Of a stretch of 64,000 nt of DNA, positions 32,879 to 39,175 are shown one piece after another. Source of the DNA: Enterovibrio sp045679545 (GTDB taxonomy: Bacteria > Pseudomonadota > Gammaproteobacteria > Enterobacterales > Vibrionaceae). Below the pieces are notes generated by a model that did no database searches, had not been told where the DNA came from, and saw only the letters and a program-made list of their open reading frames with translations. How positions within the stretch are numbered: the first letter of the stretch is position 1; each line of letters opens with the position of its first letter. Location: assembly GCF_045679545.1 (NCBI RefSeq), contig NZ_CP166194.1, positions 2,046,001 through 2,110,000 of the forward strand, read 5' to 3'. Position numbers and translations under genes: made by a program.

Positions 32879-33249
32879 GCCGCCTCCTTGATGTTTCTCA
32901 TCGCCAGCCATGCCGACGGCACTAAGCGATACACATACACCACCTTGCCGTTATCACTGGTGTAATGGCGTCGCTGCTTCACTAAGCCCGAGTTCGACGG
33001 CGCCACTTCGCGCAGCCTGGCAGAAATGGCTGCTTGCGTATCGGGATCGCAGGGAAAGAAAAAAGCAATGTCCGCTTCAATCTGGCGCAGCGTCTTCCAC
33101 GCAGGGCCCACCGTCATCTTGATCACACGCCCAAATTGCGTTTTCGTGTTCACCGTAAAATGGCCCGACTTAGTGAGCATCGCCATTGCCGCCTTGATCG
33201 CCATAAACTCCTTGATAGGCGTTTTGATAGGGTGCGGTTTTTTCATCAT
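32875..33249 (-). CDS. Hypothetical early protein (124 aa)
   Basis: ATG 33,249 stands immediately after the cassette GAGGTAACGACC, which decides the start over upstream in-frame ATG/GTG codons. The protein is basic and helical, with FHTVNTK- and VAPSNSGLVKQRRHY-like strands that could form a winged helix at the C-terminus. No family was recognised. It is part of the replication/ninR operon. Confidence 0.55.
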   Translation of the reverse strand: MMKKPHPIKTPIKEFMAIKAAMAMLTKSGHFTVNTKTQFGRVIKMTVGPAWKTLRQIEADIAFFFPCDPDTQAAISARLREVAPSNSGLVKQRRHYTSDNGKVVYVYRLVPSAWLAMRNIKEAA

Positions 33250-33302
33250 GGTCGTTACCTCAGACCCTGCCATCATCGGCAAGGTTATGGATAATGGCTG
33301 CA

Positions 33303-33503
33303 TCACTTGACCGTTACCTCAAGTGCTGCAACACGTTTCGTTTTTTTCGGTTTGTTACCGACATACGCACTGCCGTTGGGTGTGATCACGGCGATACTGG
33401 TCAGTCGTCCGTGATCACCAAACCGTTTCGCTACCTCTCTCACCACAGGCATCATGCCTGCCGCGTCCAGCAGCGCCACCGTCTTCGCTCTGTCATGCTG
33501 CAT
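33303..33503 (-). CDS. Hypothetical small protein (66 aa)
   Basis: This basic 66-residue protein has a helix followed by a short beta hairpin (SIAVITPNGSAYVGN) and a Lys-rich end. It overlaps the 113-residue gene by 11 nt. Its last codons (Glu-Val-Thr-Val-Lys) encode a variant of the recurring start cassette. Function not recognised. Confidence 0.5.
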   Translation of the reverse strand: MQHDRAKTVALLDAAGMMPVVREVAKRFGDHGRLTSIAVITPNGSAYVGNKPKKTKRVAALEVTVK

Positions 33504-33834
33504 ACTTCTCCACTAACACACGGTCATCGCGGTCAATCCACGCCACACACACCGCATCGGTCGGGCGCAGCATATGCAAGCCGAAGTAAAAGCCGTGCGT
33601 TCGTGCCAACTCACACAACGCCTTCGCCGCATGTTCATTGGTGACGCCCGTTTTTTTCCACTTGCGCACCGTCACTTCCACCGCACCCGTTGCGCCTGAG
33701 ATCATGCGCACTGCGTTAGAGTGACTGTTCTTGTAGCAAGCCGACAAATGGCGAAGGAAAGATTCAAAGCCATTCACCGCCAACGTTTTACGCATGGTGT
33801 CGATTTGTTCTTGAGAAGGTGTGTTTTTTTTCAT
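33493..33834 (-). CDS. Hypothetical helix-turn-helix-like early protein (113 aa)
   Basis: A helical N-terminal half includes a possible helix-turn-helix (SGATGAVEVTVRKWKKTGV), where Trp-Lys-Lys resembles a recognition helix of Cro/YdaS-like proteins. The C-terminal half is mixed. The start follows GAGGTAACGACCA and overlaps the P gene by 4 nt. A DNA-binding role is a reasonable guess only. Confidence 0.5.
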   Translation of the reverse strand: MKKNTPSQEQIDTMRKTLAVNGFESFLRHLSACYKNSHSNAVRMISGATGAVEVTVRKWKKTGVTNEHAAKALCELARTHGFYFGLHMLRPTDAVCVAWIDRDDRVLVEKYAA

Positions 33835-34514
33835 TGGTCGTTACCTCGATTTAGTTTCAGCGCACGTGCGGCCACTCGCGCCATTGCAGAGTTTTTAGGG
33901 AATTGGCTAGGGTGTGGCAAACCATTTTGTTCACGGCGAACATCCGACGCCGACTTAGCGCTATGCGTCGTCAACATCACACGTTCTTCGGGTAGATCCC
34001 CTGCGGCCTCCCTTGCCTTCCACTTTGCCCAGCAACGTTTAAACGCGTCTTCCGCCTGCTGTGCTGGCAACTGACGAACAGAGAAGCCGCATTCACCACG
34101 TACCAAGCGTTCAAAATAATCACTGGCCTTCTTTCGCGAAATGAAGCGTTCATACGCAGGGCGCCACGTTTCATCATCCACACACCAGCCCACAAACTTT
34201 CCTGCGCTGGGGAAGAAGTCACTTTGCTGAGCGCGAGCCTTGGTTAAGCCACGCTGAATTTGTGTCATGCTGCTCACACCGCCTTCCATTATCGCCTTGC
34301 AATAGGTTTTCTTTGCCGATTCCAATTCCTCGGCAGTACGGAAAAAATTCTTCCATGCTGGGAAGGTCGATTTCAATTCATTGAACACCGCGTTGATCAC
34401 CTCACCCGCAAACGAATCGGTTGAGCGCAGCGGCACAGAAGACAACACACTGGCGGATGGTCGTCCCGCTTGCTGCATGTTCGCGGCGAGTGCTGTTACA
34501 GATTTGGTCGTCAT
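33831..34514 (-). CDS. Replication protein P-like helicase loader (227 aa)
   Basis: The central part shows the lambda P family pattern: ELKSTFPAWKNFFRTAEELESAK, a MTQIQRGLTKAR helix, then FPSAGKFVGWC. These proteins recruit the host DnaB helicase to the phage origin bound by O. It lies directly after the O-type gene. The start follows AGGTAACGACCA. The C-terminus is Lys/Arg-rich. Confidence 0.85.
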   Translation of the reverse strand: MTTKSVTALAANMQQAGRPSASVLSSVPLRSTDSFAGEVINAVFNELKSTFPAWKNFFRTAEELESAKKTYCKAIMEGGVSSMTQIQRGLTKARAQQSDFFPSAGKFVGWCVDDETWRPAYERFISRKKASDYFERLVRGECGFSVRQLPAQQAEDAFKRCWAKWKAREAAGDLPEERVMLTTHSAKSASDVRREQNGLPHPSQFPKNSAMARVAARALKLNRGNDQ

Positions 34515-34532
34515 TGGTCGTTACCTCCGGGC

Positions 34533-35369
34533 TTACAGCCCTAAATCATTGGTCCAGTCAGTATTATTCCAGTCCGCCTCAGAAATGCCCGTTGAGACGG
34601 TTTTCGGCAACGCGTAAATCCCCTTCCACTCGGAGTCAATCGCGTTATCCACCAAACGTTGCTGCGCGGCGATATCTCCCCCAGATAATTTAATCAACGC
34701 TTTTGCTTTCGCTGTTTCGCCGCGAGACGTCTTGTAGGGAACCTTGATGTCGTCACGTTTGTAAGTCAGCCATTGCTCCCATGCCTCAACGTTCAGTTTT
34801 TCCAGTCCCACGCTTTCGAGGTTGGTCAGGTCAAGAAAGCTCAACGGCTTGGATTTCTTTTTCGAACGAGACGGTTTTTCAGAAACATATGTATTTAGAT
34901 CTGTTGTTCGGATCTGTATCGGATCTGTTATAGATTGGGCGCTTTCGCCCAATCTATAGATTGGGCGATTCCGCCCATTGGATTGGGCGATTCCGCCCAA
35001 ACGGTTGGGCGATTCCGCACAAACGGGCGTTAGCGCTTCAAGTAGTTGATCTAGTTCTATTTTGAAGTGCGTCGTCGGCGCGCCATCCGCTTTGATAAGT
35101 TTGGTGCTCACCACGCCTTCAAATTCAGTCTTAATCTTCTTGATTTCACGTTTTACCTGATCGCGAGACAGGCATAATTCGTCAGCAATCTCCGTTTGCG
35201 ACTTATAAAACCATCCATCCTTGCGGCTCGATTTCCCAGACCAAAACACAAGCTGGCTCATCACTGCCGCCGTGTTGAACTGACCCTTGAAAAAACGCAC
35301 AAGAATACGAGGCACAGACAGGTTTGCACCCTGCCCCATCAACTCAGTAAGAACGCGATGGTTCGCCAT
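34533..35369 (-). CDS. Replication initiator O-like protein (278 aa)
   Basis: Residues about 1-110 form the O-type winged-helix DNA-binding region (FKGQFNTAAVMSQLVFWSGKS, KSQTEIADELCLSRDQVKR). The middle, residues about 115-145, is encoded by the iterons and has the repeated sequence SPNRLGG/QSNGRNRPIYRLGES. The C-terminal part would contact the P protein. ATG 35,369 was chosen because AGGGG lies 8 nt upstream and the codon overlaps the preceding stop; ATG 35,387 is the alternative. Confidence 0.85.
   Translation of the reverse strand: MANHRVLTELMGQGANLSVPRILVRFFKGQFNTAAVMSQLVFWSGKSSRKDGWFYKSQTEIADELCLSRDQVKREIKKIKTEFEGVVSTKLIKADGAPTTHFKIELDQLLEALTPVCAESPNRLGGIAQSNGRNRPIYRLGESAQSITDPIQIRTTDLNTYVSEKPSRSKKKSKPLSFLDLTNLESVGLEKLNVEAWEQWLTYKRDDIKVPYKTSRGETAKAKALIKLSGGDIAAQQRLVDNAIDSEWKGIYALPKTVSTGISEADWNNTDWTNDLGL
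34933..35022. other. Phage replication origin: four iterons inside gene O
   Basis: Four copies of a palindromic unit TTGGGCG-N4-CGCCCAA begin at 34,933, 34,959, 34,981 and 35,003, the last three spaced 22 bp. The first is a perfect 22-bp palindrome; the last has one change. On the left lies an AT-rich stretch (34,850-34,930) with three GATCTGT repeats, suitable for melting. This is the lambda-type ori organisation, with O binding its own gene. Confidence 0.85.
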
Positions 35370-35587
35370 CAGTGAAGCCCCTGACATTCCGGTGTTAAGT
35401 TAACGTCAGCCCCTTTCATTGCAGGGTCTGACATGGCTTGCGTCATCAGCGACAACTTGACTTGATCGGGGCGCAAACCCCGACGCGCCGCCGCTTTATC
35501 GATCACCAACTGGCAAAAGTCAGCATCATTTTTTAGAGACTCCGCGGAGCTTTCGCCCCGCAGAAATTTCATCAGCGCTTCACTCAC
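35369..35587 (-). CDS. Hypothetical early protein (72 aa)
   Basis: A GTG start with GGGGGAATAACC upstream lies 2 nt after the preceding stop. The protein is a small helical one (QLVIDKAAARRGLRPDQVKLSL) and its stop overlaps the O gene start. Family unknown; probably an accessory replication or regulatory protein by position. Confidence 0.5.
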   Translation of the reverse strand: MSEALMKFLRGESSAESLKNDADFCQLVIDKAAARRGLRPDQVKLSLMTQAMSDPAMKGADVNLTPECQGLH

Positions 35588-35589
35588 GG

Positions 35590-36000
35590 TTATTCCCCCT
35601 TCGCCATCTGCAAACGGGCAATGTCATCGACGCGTCTGGATTCCACACGTCGGCATTCGCCGTCAAAGAAGTCACGCGTTTCAGTCGCTCGCGCATTGAT
35701 TTCAGAAAAGAAGTCCAACGTCGGGCGCTTATCTTCCGCCCATGCTTGCATCACTTCTTCACAGAGCTGGTCGTCACTGGCAAGAAGGTCAATGATGGCG
35801 TCCATCATCAGCACGTTCGAGATCACCGCCTTTGGCTGGCCCATCTTTTGGCTAACCAGGGTGAGCAAATCACTCTCGTTTTCCGTAAAGCGCACCTTCA
35901 CTTGGGAATCTCGGATTTCATTCATAGACAGACCGGGTTTACCGATCAGGCGGTTTTGTTCAAGGCGTTCAAGCCGCGTTTTGATGAAGCTCTTGGTCAT
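35590..36000 (-). CDS. Hypothetical early protein, possible CII-position regulator (136 aa)
   Basis: The centre reads like a ribbon-helix-helix (SQVKVRFTENESDLLTLVSQKMGQPKAVISNVLMM), so DNA binding is plausible. The ends are charged helices. The gene occupies the cII slot between the Cro-like gene and replication genes. The start follows AGGTAACGACCA and lies within the end of the Cro-like gene (32-nt overlap). Confidence 0.5.
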   Translation of the reverse strand: MTKSFIKTRLERLEQNRLIGKPGLSMNEIRDSQVKVRFTENESDLLTLVSQKMGQPKAVISNVLMMDAIIDLLASDDQLCEEVMQAWAEDKRPTLDFFSEINARATETRDFFDGECRRVESRRVDDIARLQMAKGE

Positions 36001-36250
36001 TGGTCGTTACCTCAAAGTTGGTCGTTAGGTTAACGGTGTTATTTAAGTCGAGCCCCAGCCCCTTCCAATCATTGCCATACACGCTAACATCGTAGGTGTA
36101 AGGTACTTTTGGGGAGAAGTGGCACTTAAAGGCGGCATGTTCCGGCACTCGATTTCGCCAATGCGTCACACGCTCAACCTTAAAAACCCTCGCAATCTCA
36201 GCTTCGGAGCCGTAAACGTCGAGGAGAATGTCATAAAGCGGGTCATTCAT
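35969..36250 (-). CDS. Cro-like regulator (93 aa)
   Basis: ATG 36,250 with GGAGGTGACT directly upstream. The N-terminal 35 residues are a helix-turn-helix of the Cro/YdaS type (DVYGSEAEIARVFKVERVTHWRNRVPEHAA) in which the recognition helix spans VERVTHW. It is divergent from the CI gene and read from a promoter overlapped by a CI operator, the position of cro. The C-terminal half is beta-rich and its last codons encode the recurring start cassette of the next gene. Confidence 0.7.
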   Translation of the reverse strand: MNDPLYDILLDVYGSEAEIARVFKVERVTHWRNRVPEHAAFKCHFSPKVPYTYDVSVYGNDWKGLGLDLNNTVNLTTNFEVTTNDQELHQNAA

Positions 36251-36268
36251 AGTCACCTCCAAAACACA

Positions 36269-36297
36269 ATTGTAGATTTCCATACAATTTTAAGCAA
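36269..36297 (-). promoter_or_regulatory. Leftward early promoter with CI operator
   Basis: On the minus strand, -10 TACAAT (36,274-36,269) 17 nt from a weak -35 TTGCTT (36,297-36,292). The operator TGTAGATTTCCATACA (36,271-36,286) covers the -10 and spacer. A diverged copy, CGTAGAAAAACACTTA, lies at 36,317-36,332, near the start of cI. These match the two perfect copies near 37,340. Confidence 0.6.
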
Positions 36298-36360
36298 CAC
36301 AAAGAAGAAAAACTAACGTAGAAAAACACTTAAAGAAACGTGGCATCCTTAGCAAAAACA

Positions 36361-37050
36361 ATGATTGATGGAAAAATGACGATAGGCGAGCGTATAAAAA
36401 TCAGAAGGCAGGAGCTGGGGTTCACACAAGAAGAACTCGCCAAAGCCATCGGCAAGCATGTCACGGATTCTCGATTTAACCGTGTCACCTTGTCTAACAT
36501 CGAGCTTGGTGTGCAAAACAGCGTGAAAGATAAAGTCTTGCTGGCATTGACGAAAACACTGAAATGCAACCCCGAATGGCTGGTTTTTGGCAAAGAGCCA
36601 AAAGAGGCACAACAAGGCCATGCAGTAACCAACGTTTCGCCAGGTCCACCCGTGGAGCAAAAGTGCCCGTTAATTTCATGGGTACAAGCAGGCGCATTTT
36701 CCGCGATCAGCGAATACCCGCACGACGATTACGAATACTACCCTTGCCCGGTGCGTTGCGGTCCGCGCACCTTTATTCTCAGTGTTCGCGGCGATTCGAT
36801 GACAGACCGCTTCCAAGAAGGGGATTTAATCTATGTAGACCCCGATCAGATAGAACCCCTCCACGGCAAGTTCGTGATCGCGCAATTGGAAGATTCCGCC
36901 GAAGCCACGTTTAAGCAACTGCAAATACTCGACGGCAAGAAACTACTTAAAGCACTGAACCCGAACTTCCCGCCCGAGTTGAAATACATCAAAATCAACG
37001 GCAACTGTCGGCTGGTCGGTACCGTTGTTGCCCATGTAAAACCGATATAG
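36361..37050 (+). CDS. cI: CI-type repressor with LexA/S24 autocleavage domain (about 229 aa)
   Basis: The N-terminal XRE helix-turn-helix reads TIGERIKIRRQELGFTQEELAKAIG with a recognition helix near FNRVTLSNIELG. The C-terminal domain has the Ala-Gly cleavage site in SWVQAGAFS, the catalytic Ser in VRGDSMTDRFQEGD and the Lys in EATFKQLQ. RecA-stimulated self-cleavage should therefore induce the prophage after DNA damage. Starts at 36,340 (GTG), 36,361 and 36,376 are all possible; none has a strong ribosome site and the last fits homologues best. It would hold down both early promoters. Confidence 0.9.
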   Translation: MIDGKMTIGERIKIRRQELGFTQEELAKAIGKHVTDSRFNRVTLSNIELGVQNSVKDKVLLALTKTLKCNPEWLVFGKEPKEAQQGHAVTNVSPGPPVEQKCPLISWVQAGAFSAISEYPHDDYEYYPCPVRCGPRTFILSVRGDSMTDRFQEGDLIYVDPDQIEPLHGKFVIAQLEDSAEATFKQLQILDGKKLLKALNPNFPPELKYIKINGNCRLVGTVVAHVKPI

Positions 37051-37062
37051 AAGGAATGGGCC

Positions 37063-37242
37063 ATGCCAACCCGCTTTGTTATAGCCGCCGCCGTTGTTGG
37101 CTTATGCGCAACACTTGCGTTCCTTTCCTTGCGCGACGCCAGCTATGAAGAATGCGTGCTGTCTGAAATGAAAAAACAGCCCGATGTGAAAATGCTCAGT
37201 TTCGCCACCGCTGTTTGCCGCAAAAAATTTCCCCTGCTGTAA
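37063..37242 (+). CDS. Small membrane-anchored or exported protein (59 aa)
   Basis: AAGGAATGGGCC precedes ATG 37,063, 12 nt after the cI stop. The protein has one hydrophobic N-terminal helix (residues about 5-22, FVIAAAVVGLCATLAFLSL) and a 35-residue polar tail with two Cys that could form a disulfide outside the cytoplasm. Since it is cotranscribed with cI it is made in the lysogen. A superinfection-exclusion or lysogenic-conversion role is possible but not shown. It is followed by a terminator. Confidence 0.6.
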   Translation: MPTRFVIAAAVVGLCATLAFLSLRDASYEECVLSEMKKQPDVKMLSFATAVCRKKFPLL

Positions 37243-37266
37243 ACCCGCACAAAAAAACACCCACCC

Positions 37267-37291
37267 AACCCGCCAACGTGCGGGTTTTTTT
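37267..37291 (+). terminator. Terminator of the cI operon
   Basis: AACCCGC-CAACGT-GCGGGTT followed by a run of seven T, counting two in the stem. It ends the cI - small membrane protein transcript. Confidence 0.85.
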
Positions 37292-37328
37292 ACGTCAGTG
37301 TGATGGGAGTCAAAAAAATACGCCGATT

Positions 37329-37382
37329 TGTAGAAAAACCTACAAACACCCCATTGACCGATTATGTAGAAAAACCTACACT
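37329..37382 (+). promoter_or_regulatory. Rightward early promoter with two perfect CI operators
   Basis: Two identical sites TGTAGAAAAACCTACA lie at 37,329-37,344 and 37,365-37,380, 36 bp apart. Between and over them is a promoter with -35 TTGACC (37,354-37,359), 17-nt spacer and -10 TACACT (37,377-37,382). The second site covers spacer and -10, so CI binding would block transcription of the recombination operon. Confidence 0.7.
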
Positions 37383-37424
37383 TCAAATCAACCAGTCGAG
37401 ACAGCAACATTGTCAGGGGCTGGG

Positions 37425-37445
37425 ATGATGAACATTAACGATTAA
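37425..37445 (+). CDS. Possible six-codon leader peptide (MMNIND)
   Basis: Two tandem ATG codons after AGGGG in the early leader open a frame of six codons ending in TAA. It lies 100 nt before an intrinsic terminator, so it might couple translation to attenuation. The evidence is only the ribosome-site-like sequence and position. Confidence 0.3.
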   Translation: MMNIND

Positions 37446-37540
37446 CGAAACTGCTCATCAGGTACAAACGACAATTCTGGCGACGGGGAAAGACCTGTGA
37501 CAGCTCGGAGAGAACGGCAAACCGATACTAACCACTGCTT

Positions 37541-37570
37541 CGCCCTGTTACTCCATTCAGGGCGCTTTTT
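37541..37570 (+). terminator. Intrinsic terminator in the early rightward leader
   Basis: CGCCCTG and CAGGGCG pair around a 10-nt loop, followed by CTTTTT. It is about 155 nt after the start of the early transcript and ahead of the first good gene, so the operon must be read through it by antitermination or attenuation relief. The stretch 37,243-37,604 otherwise holds the cI terminator, the promoter and operators, and the leader. Confidence 0.75.
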
Positions 37571-37604
37571 AAAGCCAATCGGTTTTAAAAAGCCAAAGGA
37601 GAAG

Positions 37605-37832
37605 ATGATGGACGCAAAAATCATTATCGAAGTCACGCAAGCCGAGCTGGATAAAAAAGGCACTTGTGCAGCAGGGTTGGAATTTGATTTAGCCGTAGGC
37701 CTATTCAGGCACCTAGCACCGCAACAGCTTAACGTGGTTGTGGTACCAGAAACGAAAATGCCCCAGCAAAAGCCGGGGCATTTAAGGGAAGTGGTCAACG
37801 ACCAAGAATCTCACTTCCAAGAGGCGGTTTGA
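37605..37832 (+). CDS. Hypothetical early protein (75 aa)
   Basis: Two adjacent ATG codons (37,605 and 37,608) follow AAAGGAG; the second has better spacing. The protein has an IIIEVTQAELDKKGTCA strand-turn-helix and a hydrophobic middle (LNVVVVPE). A hairpin with stem ATGCCCC/GGGGCAT (37,759-37,783) lies within its 3' part, so the last 20 codons may be dispensable. Family unknown. Confidence 0.5.
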   Translation: MMDAKIIIEVTQAELDKKGTCAAGLEFDLAVGLFRHLAPQQLNVVVVPETKMPQQKPGHLREVVNDQESHFQEAV

Positions 37833-37932
37833 CGACCAGGTACAAACCACCGAGGTAACGACCAAGTAACCAGAAGTGACTTGGCGGGCACGTTCAACGA
37901 CCAGTATCACGCACCACAAAAGGGATCATACC

Positions 37933-38370
37933 ATGAAATTAGGATTTGATAACCACCTTGACGGCCAGATAGCCGCCAACACCAACGCACTCGACGCGCA
38001 AGACCAACGCGAAGCGGCACTGGCTGAGTTTAAAGAGTACGTGTGCGGAAACCTCGCTCGCGGCCACGACTGCGGCGGCTTGAAGTTTGATGACTTGTTC
38101 ATCTACTACATTGCTGGCCATGCCAAAGGCGTAGCGGCCAAAATGCTATTTCGCTTTGCGCTTCGTGGTGAACACAATGACTTTGAGTTGAAAGTTGGCA
38201 CGCCAACACTGCCGCAGGCGTTATTTATTTTGCTCGGCAACCTTGACCACCAACACAGCACAGCGCTCGAATGCGTACGCGACTTTGTTGAACTTCCAGA
38301 AAACCAAGCGGCGATTGAAAAAGCGTTCATCTTCATGCGTGAAGAAAATGCGATTTCAGCCGCGGCATAA
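37933..38370 (+). CDS. Hypothetical early protein (145 aa)
   Basis: ATG 37,933 follows AAGGGATCATACC. The protein is helical with a Cys pair near residues 39-48 (VCGNLARGHDCGG) and a hydrophobic central part. Nothing matches a known enzyme. It is the gene before recT, separated by 31 nt including the start cassette, and so probably helps recombination or host takeover. The 100 bases before it contain three or four degenerate AACGACCA units. Confidence 0.55.
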   Translation: MKLGFDNHLDGQIAANTNALDAQDQREAALAEFKEYVCGNLARGHDCGGLKFDDLFIYYIAGHAKGVAAKMLFRFALRGEHNDFELKVGTPTLPQALFILLGNLDHQHSTALECVRDFVELPENQAAIEKAFIFMREENAISAAA

Positions 38371-38401
38371 GCAACCCAATAGAAATCGAGGTAACGACCA
38401 A

Positions 38402-39175
38402 ATGACTCAACTAGCAACCACAAGCGGCTTTTCTCTTACGCCGCAATCTCTTGAAGAAGCCATGCGCATGGCTGAAATCATGGCAGGCTCTGAGATGGTG
38501 CCAAAGGACTACCAAGGCAAGCCGGGTAATGTTCTCGTTGCTGTCCAAATGGGCGCAGAGCTTGGACTGAAACCTGTCCAATCGCTGCAAAACATCGCCG
38601 TGGTAAACGGACGCCCATCTATCTGGGGTGACGGTCTCCGCGCTCTTATCATGTCTGCCCCAGACCTGGTAGACATCAAAGACGAGTTTTGCGCCAACAC
38701 CATGACGGCCCGTTGCACCATTGTTCGCCAAATTAATGGCAACCATGTGTCGTTCACCGGCGAGTTCTCGCAAGTGGACGCTGAGAACGCGGGCCTTTGG
38801 GGGCGCAACACTTGGAAATCTTACCCCAAGAAAATGCTGGAATGGCGCGCGTTTGGTTTCGCGGCCCGTAAGGCATATGCGGATCGCCTTCGCGGTATCA
38901 GCTTGGCGGAAGAGTCACAGGATATTCCTGTCAACCGCACAGAGCGCGACGTGACACCAAGCCAGCCAAAGCCAGAATCGGAGTTACTGGAAAGTAAACC
39001 GGCTTACCCTGAAGACCAGTTTAAAACCAATTTCACCAAGTGGGCATCGGCGATTCAAAACGGCAAAAAAACCGCCGAGCAAATTATTGCCACCGTTGAA
39101 AGCAAAGGCTTGTTAAGCGACGCACAAAAATCAGCCATCTTTAACGTCACCGCAAATCAGGAGAATGCAGCATGA
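38402..39175 (+). CDS. recT: RecT-family single-strand annealing protein (257 aa)
   Basis: Residues about 15-180 follow the RecT/Bet-like annealing protein pattern: an AMRMAEIMAGSEMVPKDYQGKPG start, VAVQMGAELGLKPVQSLQNIAVVNGRPSIWGD split by turns, then WGRNTWKSYPKKMLEWRAFGFAARKAY. It anneals single-stranded DNA made by the partner exonuclease encoded next. The start follows GAGGTAACGACCAA, and its stop overlaps the exonuclease start by 4 nt. The last 80 residues are a Pro/Glu-rich linker and a small helical end. Confidence 0.88.
   Translation: MTQLATTSGFSLTPQSLEEAMRMAEIMAGSEMVPKDYQGKPGNVLVAVQMGAELGLKPVQSLQNIAVVNGRPSIWGDGLRALIMSAPDLVDIKDEFCANTMTARCTIVRQINGNHVSFTGEFSQVDAENAGLWGRNTWKSYPKKMLEWRAFGFAARKAYADRLRGISLAEESQDIPVNRTERDVTPSQPKPESELLESKPAYPEDQFKTNFTKWASAIQNGKKTAEQIIATVESKGLLSDAQKSAIFNVTANQENAA

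Noticed and set aside
34933..35022. Regularly spaced repeats considered as a CRISPR array.
   Set aside because: The units are directly abutting 22-bp palindromes without variable spacers and lie inside the O gene; they are origin iterons.
37759..37783. Hairpin ATGCCCC/GGGGCAT considered as a terminator.
   Set aside because: It lies inside a coding frame and has only TTTAAG after the stem, so termination is unlikely.
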